Both the position numbers and the translations under genes were made by a program. The notes beneath the pieces are model-generated. The model was not told the DNA's origin. It was given only the letters and a program-made list of their open reading frames with translations, and did not search any database. A DNA stretch of 64,000 nt, taken from contig JAFWQU010000008.1 of assembly GCA_017508975.1 (NCBI GenBank), forward strand, positions 38,367 through 102,366. Reading direction: 5' to 3'. The first letter of the stretch is position 1; the number at the start of each line of letters is the position of its first letter. This DNA is from Clostridia bacterium. Its GTDB lineage: Bacteria; Bacillota; Clostridia; Christensenellales; Aristaeellaceae. Of the stretch, positions 7,853-14,946 are shown piece after piece.

Positions 7853-9079
7853 ATGGGAAATAACGCGATCGTTGGACAGAGCGGCGGCCCGACCGCGGTC
7901 ATCAACTCTACCCTCGCGGGTGTCCTGGAGGCCTGTCTGGCCCGCGGCGCACGCAATGTCTACGGCATGGTGCACGGCATTGAGGGGCTCCTGCAGGAGC
8001 ACGTGGTCAATCTCTCGGACACCATCGGCTCCCAGATGGAGATCGAGCTGCTGAAGCGCACTCCCGCCTCCTACCTGGGCACCTGCCGCTACAAGCTCCC
8101 GGATTTCTCCGCCGGCGCGCAGGTCTATGAGAAGATCTTTCAGATTCTTGACAGGCTCGATATCGGCTGGTTCTTCTACATCGGCGGCAACGACTCCATG
8201 GATACGATCGCCAAGCTGAGCGAGTACGGGCGCATGATCGGCAGCGAGATCCGCTTCATGGGCGTGCCGAAGACCATCGACAACGACCTGGCGCTCACCG
8301 ACCACACGCCGGGCTACGGCTCCGCGGCAAAGTACATCGGCGTGGTCATGAAAGAGATCATCCGCGACGCCAACGCCTACGGCAACAAGTATGTCACCAT
8401 CGTCGAGATCATGGGCCGCAACGCGGGCTGGCTGACCGCCGCGGCGGCGCTGTCCCGCGGGGAGGACTGCGAGGGCGTCAACCTGATCTGCCTGCCGGAG
8501 CTGCCCTTCCACCTGGACCGCTTCCTGGCGAAGGTTGAGCAGATGCAGAAGGAGCGCAACTCCGTGGTCATCGCCGTGTCCGAGGGCGTGAAGCTCCCCG
8601 ACGGACGCTATGTCTGCGAGCTGAGCAACGACGCGGAGTTTGTCGACGCCTTCGGCCATCGCAAGCTGACCGGCACGGCCCGCTACCTCTCGAACCTCGT
8701 GGCCGCGAACCTCGACACGCTGACCCGCTCGATCGAGCTCTCCACGCTGCAGCGCTGCGCGGGACATCTCTCGAGCCGCACGGACATCACCGAAGCCTAC
8801 CAGGTCGGCGGCGCGGCCGTGAAGGCCGCCTTCGAGGGGCACACCGGCGAGATGGTCGCCCTGCAGCGCATCTCCAACAACCCCTACCAGTGCACCACCG
8901 GGCTTGTGGATGTGCAGAAGGTCGCCAATGTGGAGAAGAAGATCCCCGTGGAGTGGATCAACAGCTACCGCACGGACATGACCGCCGATTTCCTGGACTA
9001 CGCGCGCCCGCTGATTCAGGCGGAGCTGACTCCGATCTACATTCAGGGCCTCACCCGGCATATCACGATGGAGCGGTAA
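7853..9079 (+). CDS. pfp: 6-phosphofructokinase, probably pyrophosphate-dependent
   Basis: Phosphorylates fructose-6-phosphate in glycolysis. The 408-residue protein has IVGQSGGPTAVIN at the N-terminus, YIGGNDSMDT near residue 109, GVPKTIDNDL near 137 and EIMGRNAGW near 185. In the PFK superfamily, Asp where ATP enzymes have Gly (GGxDS) and Lys in PKTID mark PPi use; both are present. The start at 7853 has GGAGG 9 bp upstream. It is monocistronic with a consensus promoter. The PPi assignment is family inference; the N in GGND rather than GGDD fits a clostridial subgroup. Confidence 0.93.
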   Translation: MGNNAIVGQSGGPTAVINSTLAGVLEACLARGARNVYGMVHGIEGLLQEHVVNLSDTIGSQMEIELLKRTPASYLGTCRYKLPDFSAGAQVYEKIFQILDRLDIGWFFYIGGNDSMDTIAKLSEYGRMIGSEIRFMGVPKTIDNDLALTDHTPGYGSAAKYIGVVMKEIIRDANAYGNKYVTIVEIMGRNAGWLTAAAALSRGEDCEGVNLICLPELPFHLDRFLAKVEQMQKERNSVVIAVSEGVKLPDGRYVCELSNDAEFVDAFGHRKLTGTARYLSNLVAANLDTLTRSIELSTLQRCAGHLSSRTDITEAYQVGGAAVKAAFEGHTGEMVALQRISNNPYQCTTGLVDVQKVANVEKKIPVEWINSYRTDMTADFLDYARPLIQAELTPIYIQGLTRHITMER

Positions 9080-9225
9080 TACTGATCCAATACCGATCCC
9101 GGTTTAGAATGCTTATTCTCAACAGTGGGATTTCGCGCCTGCGGGCGCGACCAGGGCTTTCCGATCGCCCTGGACCTTCGGATACATGCCCTTTCTCGAT
9201 TTGCAGTTTTGCTTGAGATTGGTAT
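9079..9225 (+). repeat. Family-1 repeat element, copy D (full length, tip duplicated)
   Basis: The main element is 9090-9225, with tips ATACCGATCCCG and CTTGAGATTGGTAT. A second tip-like ATACTGATCC begins at 9079, the last base of the pfp TAA stop. The arms are the 6-bp CGCGCC/GGCGCG type. The right end lies 14 bp before the esterase start, right against its AAGGAG ribosome site. Confidence 0.9.
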
Positions 9226-9239
9226 AAGGAGCAGACGCC

Positions 9240-10028
9240 ATGGCCTACTACCGCATTGAGTATTTCTCGAACTGTCTGCGCCGGACGACGTCCTTTGAGA
9301 TGCTGATTCCCAACGACATCCGGACGGACATTCCGCACGAGGAGCCGAAGACGCCCATGCGCACGCTCTTCCTCCTGCACGGGTACACCGGCAAGGCCGG
9401 GAACTGGGTGCCGGAGGAGCTGGCGCAGAAATACAACTTCGCCATCGTGATGCCCACGGCGGAGAACTCGTTTTATCTCAACGGCGCCGCGACCGGCAGC
9501 GCCTACCAGTCGATGCTCGGCGAGGAGCTGGTGGACTACGTCCGCGAGACCTTCGGGCTGGCAAAAAGCGCGGAGGACACCTGCATCGCGGGCATGTCCA
9601 TGGGCGGCTTCGGCGCGCTGCACACCGCCCTGGCCTATCCGGACCGCTTCGGGAAAGCCGGCTGCCTCTCCTCCGCGCTGATCGTCCACGGCATCGCCGG
9701 GATGAAGCCGGGCGAGGGCAACAGTGTGGCGAACTACGAATACTACCGCGCGTGCTTCGGCGACCTGGACCGCGTGGAGGAGAGTGACGCAAACCCGGAG
9801 GTGCTGTTGAAAAAGCTGAAGGCTGCGGGCGCAAGAATTCCGGACCTCTATCTCTGCTGCGGCACCGAGGATTTCCTGATCGAGCCCAACCGGCAGATGC
9901 ACCGGTTCCTAGAGCAAGAGAAGATCCCGCATGTGTATCACGAGGGCCCCGGCCTGCACGATATGGCGTTCTGGTCCGAGTGGATCGTGAAGATCGTGCG
10001 GTGGATGTTTGACGATTCGGCGGATTGA
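9240..10028 (+). CDS. Esterase D/acetyl-esterase-like alpha/beta hydrolase
   Basis: A 262-residue cytoplasmic alpha/beta hydrolase of the putative esterase (esterase D) family; no signal peptide is visible. It has the oxyanion segment LFLLHGYTG near residue 43, the nucleophile elbow GMSMGGFG (Ser near 120), a likely acid in CCGTEDFL near 210 and His in LHDMAFW near 240. The probable activity is deacetylation of sugar or xylan esters, or an S-formylglutathione-like thioesterase; the substrate is not determined. AAGGAG precedes ATG 9240. Confidence 0.88.
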   Translation: MAYYRIEYFSNCLRRTTSFEMLIPNDIRTDIPHEEPKTPMRTLFLLHGYTGKAGNWVPEELAQKYNFAIVMPTAENSFYLNGAATGSAYQSMLGEELVDYVRETFGLAKSAEDTCIAGMSMGGFGALHTALAYPDRFGKAGCLSSALIVHGIAGMKPGEGNSVANYEYYRACFGDLDRVEESDANPEVLLKKLKAAGARIPDLYLCCGTEDFLIEPNRQMHRFLEQEKIPHVYHEGPGLHDMAFWSEWIVKIVRWMFDDSAD

Positions 10029-10033
10029 GGCTC

Positions 10034-10062
10034 TTTACATCCCGCGAAAAATCTGCTATACT
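10034..10062 (+). promoter_or_regulatory. Promoter of the T-box transcript
   Basis: TTTACA (10034-10039), 17-bp spacer, TATACT (10057-10062). Transcription would begin near 10069, just before the T-box Stem I. Confidence 0.85.
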
Positions 10063-10068
10063 CCCCCT

Positions 10069-10307
10069 GTCGCGATGAACGGGAACGTTCTTCAGCGCCG
10101 CGCGAAGAGAGCCGCCGGAGGGTGCAAGGCGGACGCGGCCGGGGGAACCGCTCGCCCGGGAGCAGCCGGAGAGAAACCGGCGGGACGCGCCCGATACAGC
10201 GCCGTCGAGAGGCCGCTCCTGGGAGCGGCAAGCAGAGTGGTACCGCGGAATGGATGAATGCCAGCCGTTCCGTCTTTGCAGCAATGCAGGGACGGGACGG
10301 CTGTTTT
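10069..10307 (+). promoter_or_regulatory. T-box riboswitch leader with terminator, presumed leucine-type
   Basis: Senses uncharged tRNA and prevents termination. Visible parts are the Stem I distal signature AGAGAG...GGTGCAAG (about 10106-10128), a Stem III hairpin GCCGCTC/GAGCGGC (10212-10229), the near-canonical T-box AGAGTGGTACCGCGG (10234-10248), and an intrinsic terminator (10262-10307) with CAGCCGT/ACGGCTG plus inner CCGTC/GACGG and a T-run. A CTC triplet at 10151-10153 in the Stem I 3' half could be a Leu specifier, but I could not fold it with certainty. The nearest aminoacyl-tRNA synthetase gene is leuS, about 880 bp downstream. Confidence 0.93.
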
Positions 10308-10323
10308 CAGGGAGATGATTGCG

Positions 10324-11133
10324 ATGGAGAACCGGCAGATCGGGGAAATTCTCCAGTCATTTACGGATTTATACTATTCGTTGCCATGGGCATATGTGCG
10401 TGAAAAGCTGCTGGAGTGGCATCCCGAAATCACGGACGAACAGCTTCAGGAGGTCCTGGACGAGACCGATGAAAGCGTCTTTCATTATCATTGCTGTGTC
10501 GTGGACGAGGATCTGCCTGAACCGGAACTGGCTGCGGAACACATGGTATGCTTCTGGGATGAATATGAGATGTTCTTGCAGGCACGCCGAGATGACCTGC
10601 CGCTGAAAGACATCCCGGAGAAGGATCTTCTGGAGTCGCTTAAGAGCTCAGTCATCGCACGGACTCAGGAATTGGAATCATTGGAAAGATTCGGCCGCGA
10701 AGTGCTTCGGCTGGACCGGCAATGAGTCGATGAACTGACACACATCTGCCTGTTCAGCCAAATTGGTGCACTATGTCATGATGAATCATGGCTGGAGCAC
10801 TTTCTAAGGAATAGTCGCTGGGGAAAGATTCATTTTGAGAATTTGACTCAGCTGCGGGCTTTCCGGCGTCTTGCCAACGCATTCTACCTCACACAACCCA
10901 ATCCTGTGCTGAAAGGCTGGCGTCCCTGTGATATCCCTAACGCGCCTGTCCCGCACGATGATCTACCCACCGAGGAAGATCTTCTGGAGCTGCAGGATCG
11001 CTCCGCACTCGATCGGCTTCAAGAGACATTCAACAAAAAACTGCACCCACATTCTGCATCCAAGCCCGGCCGCAACAATCCCTGTCCCTGCGGCAGCGGA
11101 AAGAAATACAAGAACTGCTGCGGGAAAAACTGA
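10324..11133 (+). pseudogene. SEC-C motif protein gene interrupted by an in-frame TGA
   Basis: One frame runs from ATG 10324 (GGGAG upstream) to 11133, broken only by TGA at 10723-10725. The frame stays open between the halves ([14 protein letters not shown] follows the stop), so a single substitution explains the break. The first 133 codons are acidic with no recognised fold. The C-terminus is a classic SEC-C zinc motif, [19 protein letters not shown] downstream TTG at 10843 might give a short SEC-C product. Base composition is visibly lower in GC than leuS. It sits between the T-box and leuS and looks like an inserted cassette. Recoding of TGA is possible but unsupported. Confidence 0.8.
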
Positions 11134-11184
11134 CGTTATCGCGGAAACCGCCGCTGAACGATTATCCGGAAGGAGGAATCCCCC

Positions 11185-13605
11185 ATGAACACCCCTATCC
11201 CCGCCTACAACCCCGCCGAGATCGAGCCGAAATGGCAGAAGATCTGGGCCGAGACCCACGCCTTTGAGGCGGAGGCCAGCCACGACAAGCCCAAGTTCTA
11301 CGGGCTGATCGAGTTCCCGTATCCCTCGGGCGCCGGTCTGCACGTGGGCCATCCGCGCTCCAACACCGCCATGGACATCATCTGCCGCAAGCGGCGGATG
11401 CAGGGCTACAACGTCCTGTTCCCCATCGGCTGGGACGCCTTCGGTCTGCCCACGGAGAACTACGCGATCAAGCACCATGTCCACCCGGCGAAGGTCACCC
11501 GGGAGAACATTGATCATTTCCGCAGCCAGCTGCAGATGCTGGGCTTCTCCTTCGACTACAGCCGCGAGGTGGACACCACCGATCCGGACTACTTCAAGTG
11601 GACCCAGTGGATCTTCCTGAAGCTCTTTGAGCACGGGCTGGTCTTCCGGGACAAGACGCTGGTCAACTACTGCCCCTCCTGCAAGGTCGTCCTCTCCAAT
11701 GAGGACAGCCAGGGCGGCAAGTGCGACGTCTGCCACGGCGACGTGGTGCAGCTGCCCAAGGACGTGTGGTACCTGCGGATCACGGCCTACGCGGACCGGC
11801 TGCTCGAGGGTCTCAAGACCGTCGACTACCCCGAGAACATCGCCATGCAGCAGGTGAACTGGATCGGCAAGTCCCAGGGCGCCTTCGTGCAGTTCCCGCT
11901 GGCGGGCACGGACGAGAAGATCGAGATCTACACGACCCGCCCGGACACGCTCTTCGGCGTAACCTTCATGGTCATGGCGCCGGAGCACCCGCTGATCGAC
12001 AAGTACGCCGCGCAGATCCGCAACATGGACGCCGTGGCCGCCTACCGCGAGGAGTGCGCCAAGAAAACCGAGTTTGAGCGCACCCAGCTGGTCAAGGACA
12101 AGACCGGCGTCCGCCTCGACGGGCTCAGCGCCGTGAACCCGCTGACCGGCAAGGAGGTGCCGATCTACCTGTCCGACTATGTCATGATGGGCTACGGCAC
12201 CGGTGCGATCATGGCCGTTCCCGCGCACGACCAGCGCGACTGGGAGTTCGCGAAGAAGTTCGGCATCGAGATCATCGAGGTCATCCAGGGCGGCGACATC
12301 ACGAAGGAAGCCTATACCGGCGACGGCCCGATGGTCAACTCCGGCTTCCTCAACGGCTACACCAACAAAAAGGACTCCATCGCCCGCGCGGTGGAGGAGG
12401 TCGAGAAGCTCGGCCTGGGCAAGGCCGGCGTCCAGTACAAGATGAAGGATTGGGCCTTCAACCGCCAGCGCTACTGGGGCGAGCCGATCCCGCTGATCCA
12501 CTGCCCAAAGTGCGGCGTGGTGGCCGTGCCCTATGAGGAGCTGCCCCTCCGCCTGCCCGAGGTCGAGGACTTCGAGCCCGGCACGGACGGCAAGAGCCCA
12601 CTGGCGCGGATCCCCTCCTTCGTGCAGTGCAAGTGCCCGAAGTGCGGCGGCGACGCCGAGCGCGAGACCGACACCATGCCCCAGTGGGCCGGCTCCAGCT
12701 GGTATTTCCTGCGCTACTGCGATCCGCACAACGACAAGGCCTTCGCAGACAAGGCGGAGCTCGACTACTGGATGCCCGTGGACTGGTACAACGGCGGCAT
12801 GGAGCACGTCACGCGCCACCTGCTGTACAGCCGCTTCTGGCATCAGTTCCTGTATGACATCGGCGAGGTCTCCTGCCCGGAACCCTACGCGAAGCGTACC
12901 GCCCAGGGCATGATCCTGGCCGCCGACGGCGAGAAGATGTCCAAGAGCCGCGGCAACGTCATCAACCCCGATGATGTGGTGGCGGACATCGGCGCCGACG
13001 CCTTCCGCTGCTATGAGATGTTCATGGGCGCCTTCGACCAGGCGATTCCGTGGTCGGTCACCGGCTCCAAGGGCTGCCGCAAGTTCCTGGACCGCGTCTG
13101 GCGCCTGCAGGAGAAGGTTGTGGACGGCAGCGCCTACTCCCCCGCCCTGAACAGCGTCCTCCACGCGACCATCAAGAAGGTCAGCGAGGACATCGAGCGG
13201 ATGAAGTTCAACACCGCCATCGCCGCCATGATGAGCCTTGTCAACGAGATGAGCGCCCAGGAGCGCATCACCCACGCAGATCTCGAGGCTCTGCTGCTCA
13301 TCCTCTCCCCCGTGGCGCCGCATCTGTGCGAGGAGATCTGGCAGCGGCTGGGCCACAGCGAGCCCATCCATCACCAGCCCTGGCCCGACTGGGACGAGAG
13401 CGCCCTGCAGGTGGATGAGGTCGAGATCGCGGTGCAGATCAACGGCAAGGTGCGCGGCCGCATCATGATCCCCGCCGACCTGACGAAGGAAACCGCCGAG
13501 CGCGACCTCCCCGCCAATCCCGACGTGCAGCGGCTGACCGCCGGCAAGACCATTGTCAAGGTGGTCTTCGTGCCCGGCCGCCTGCTGAACATCGTGGCCA
13601 AATGA
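11185..13605 (+). CDS. leuS: Leucyl-tRNA synthetase
   Basis: Charges tRNA-Leu in the cytoplasm. Its 806 residues match bacterial LeuRS. The class I signatures are LHVGHP near residue 52 and KMSKS in DGEKMSKSRGNV near 582. The CP1 editing domain shows TTRPDTLFG (about 251) and GTGAIMAVPAHDQRD (about 337). A zinc-type C..C...C..C cluster occurs near residue 160. GGAAGGAGG precedes ATG 11185. It probably belongs to the T-box transcript starting near 10069, despite the intervening broken SEC-C gene. Confidence 0.98.
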   Translation: MNTPIPAYNPAEIEPKWQKIWAETHAFEAEASHDKPKFYGLIEFPYPSGAGLHVGHPRSNTAMDIICRKRRMQGYNVLFPIGWDAFGLPTENYAIKHHVHPAKVTRENIDHFRSQLQMLGFSFDYSREVDTTDPDYFKWTQWIFLKLFEHGLVFRDKTLVNYCPSCKVVLSNEDSQGGKCDVCHGDVVQLPKDVWYLRITAYADRLLEGLKTVDYPENIAMQQVNWIGKSQGAFVQFPLAGTDEKIEIYTTRPDTLFGVTFMVMAPEHPLIDKYAAQIRNMDAVAAYREECAKKTEFERTQLVKDKTGVRLDGLSAVNPLTGKEVPIYLSDYVMMGYGTGAIMAVPAHDQRDWEFAKKFGIEIIEVIQGGDITKEAYTGDGPMVNSGFLNGYTNKKDSIARAVEEVEKLGLGKAGVQYKMKDWAFNRQRYWGEPIPLIHCPKCGVVAVPYEELPLRLPEVEDFEPGTDGKSPLARIPSFVQCKCPKCGGDAERETDTMPQWAGSSWYFLRYCDPHNDKAFADKAELDYWMPVDWYNGGMEHVTRHLLYSRFWHQFLYDIGEVSCPEPYAKRTAQGMILAADGEKMSKSRGNVINPDDVVADIGADAFRCYEMFMGAFDQAIPWSVTGSKGCRKFLDRVWRLQEKVVDGSAYSPALNSVLHATIKKVSEDIERMKFNTAIAAMMSLVNEMSAQERITHADLEALLLILSPVAPHLCEEIWQRLGHSEPIHHQPWPDWDESALQVDEVEIAVQINGKVRGRIMIPADLTKETAERDLPANPDVQRLTAGKTIVKVVFVPGRLLNIVAK

Positions 13606-14549
13606 GGACCTGCAGGCGCACGCTGGCGCTCCTCCTGGCGCTGCTCCTCCTGGGGAGCGGCGCCCTGGCGGAGAGCCCCTGGATCTCGATCCGGACGGAC
13701 GAGGAGGCGGAAGCCCTGCCGACCTACGCCCCGCCGGCGGTCACGGTCACGCGCAGCCCGGTGCTGGACGCGGCGCTTTCGCTGCTGGAGGAGGGCAACC
13801 CCTTTCTGGAGCGCTATAACCGCTTCACCGGCGCGGACATCAAGCCTCCGCTGCCCTACGGCGTCCCCTATTTCTGGGGCGGACAGGCGCCCTCCCACGT
13901 CTTCGCCAAGGCCCCGGACTACGTCGTACAGAAGGCCTGGTCCTCCAGCCCGATCTGGTACGATGAGGGCGTGACCTACATCTACGGCTTCGACTGCGTG
14001 GGCTTCGTGTCCTGGGTCTGGAGTCAGGCGGGACAGCAGTGGCTCGGCGCGGACACCCTGCTGGCCGACAGAAGCTGTCACCGCCTCTCCTCCTCCACCG
14101 TGGAGCAGCCGCCCTTCCGCTATCTGGCGGAACAGCTGGAGCTCGGCGACACGCTCGTCATCCGCTACCCGGGCGTCCATGTGATGATCTACATCGGCAC
14201 GCTCCGCATGTACGGCTACACGGAGCAGGAGGTCCCGGAGCTGGCTCCCTGGCTGGATTATCCCCTGGTCATCCACTCCACGACCCACGCGCAGGTCGCC
14301 CGGCGCTTCCGCGAGTTGATTAAAAGCGGCCTGCAGAAATACAAGCTCGCCTCAATGCCGGACGGCGGCGTGGCGGTCTCCCTCCTGGGGCTCTCCCCGG
14401 AGGACACGCCCTATCACGCGATCCTGGAGAAAGGCGAACAGAAGGAGTACACCTGGTATTTCGTCCTGCCCGACGGCACCTGGCTGAACATTTTCCGCTG
14501 GCAGAAGAGTATCCAGAAATACGCGTGGATTCCGGTCAAACCACAATAA
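13602..14549 (+). CDS. Secreted NlpC/P60-like cell-wall hydrolase
   Basis: A 315-residue exported protein with signal peptide LALLLALLLLGSGALAE (first about 24 residues). It has an NlpC/P60-like papain fold: PYFWGGQ, the catalytic Cys in YGFDCVGFVSW near residue 132, His in GVHVMIYIG near 193, and VIHSTTHAQ as possible third residue. It probably cleaves peptidoglycan stem peptides. Its ATG overlaps the leuS stop (ATGA), with little ribosome site, so it is probably translated by coupling to leuS. The C-terminal about 80 residues are not assigned. Confidence 0.82.
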   Translation: MRTCRRTLALLLALLLLGSGALAESPWISIRTDEEAEALPTYAPPAVTVTRSPVLDAALSLLEEGNPFLERYNRFTGADIKPPLPYGVPYFWGGQAPSHVFAKAPDYVVQKAWSSSPIWYDEGVTYIYGFDCVGFVSWVWSQAGQQWLGADTLLADRSCHRLSSSTVEQPPFRYLAEQLELGDTLVIRYPGVHVMIYIGTLRMYGYTEQEVPELAPWLDYPLVIHSTTHAQVARRFRELIKSGLQKYKLASMPDGGVAVSLLGLSPEDTPYHAILEKGEQKEYTWYFVLPDGTWLNIFRWQKSIQKYAWIPVKPQ

Positions 14550-14558
14550 TTCCAACAA

Positions 14559-14594
14559 AAACAGGGGCTGTCACAACGACGGCTCCTGTTTATT
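14559..14594 (+). terminator. Terminator after leuS-nlpC transcript
   Basis: AAACAGG...CCTGTTT with inner GC and GTC/GAC pairs around an ACAAC loop (two G-T wobbles), then a T-rich tract. A near-copy occurs at about 14760-14800. Confidence 0.8.
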
Positions 14595-14600
14595 TGGTTC

Positions 14601-14739
14601 ATACCGATCTCAGTTTTGTATGCTTATAGTCAGCGCCGAGATTTCGCGGCCTGCGGGCCGCGACCAGGGCTTTCCGATCGCCCTGGACCTTCGGTTGCAT
14701 GCTGTTGCTGGATTTGCAATTCTTACTTGAGATTGGTAT
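14601..14739 (+). repeat. Family-1 repeat element, copy E (full length, near consensus)
   Basis: 139 bp with tips ATACCGATCTCAG and CTTGAGATTGGTAT (a 12-13 bp imperfect terminal inverted repeat). The core has CGCGGCC-TGCG-GGCCGCG and CCAGGGC-(9 nt)-GCCCTGG. It lies between two copies of a terminator sequence. The 14550-14945 gap holds only these elements. Confidence 0.93.
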
Positions 14740-14756
14740 TACTTGAGATTATCATC

Positions 14757-14805
14757 AACACAAAACAGGGGCTGTCACAACGACGGCGCCTGTTTTTGTG
14801 GTTCG
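14757..14805 (+). repeat. Second copy of the leuS-nlpC terminator sequence
   Basis: About 48 bp nearly identical to 14553-14600 (shared AACAGGGGCTGTCACAACGA), in direct orientation. The pair flanks family-1 copy E. One wobble becomes a G-G mismatch here, but the T-run is longer. Confidence 0.8.
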
Positions 14806-14849
14806 TTATTTCGTTTTTTACCTGATTCACAAATCTCTCCCCCGAGGTG

Positions 14850-14946
14850 CATCCCGAAGGTCCAGGGCGATCGGAAAGCCCTGGTCGCGCCCGCAGGCGC
14901 GAAATTCCTCGGTGAGAAATCCCATGCTTATAAAACAGAACAGGTT
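14850..14946 (-). repeat. Family-1 repeat element, copy F (reverse, one tip degraded)
   Basis: The core with 6-bp CGCGCC/GGCGCG arms and CCAGGGC/GCCCTGG is intact. The outer part aligns only loosely, ending at the last base of the ftsK stop codon on the minus strand (14946). The far tip is not clear. Confidence 0.75.

Noticed and set aside
10723-10725. TGA as selenocysteine or recoded Trp
   Set aside because: Other genes use TGA as a normal stop, and I see no selenoprotein context; a nonsense mutation is simpler.
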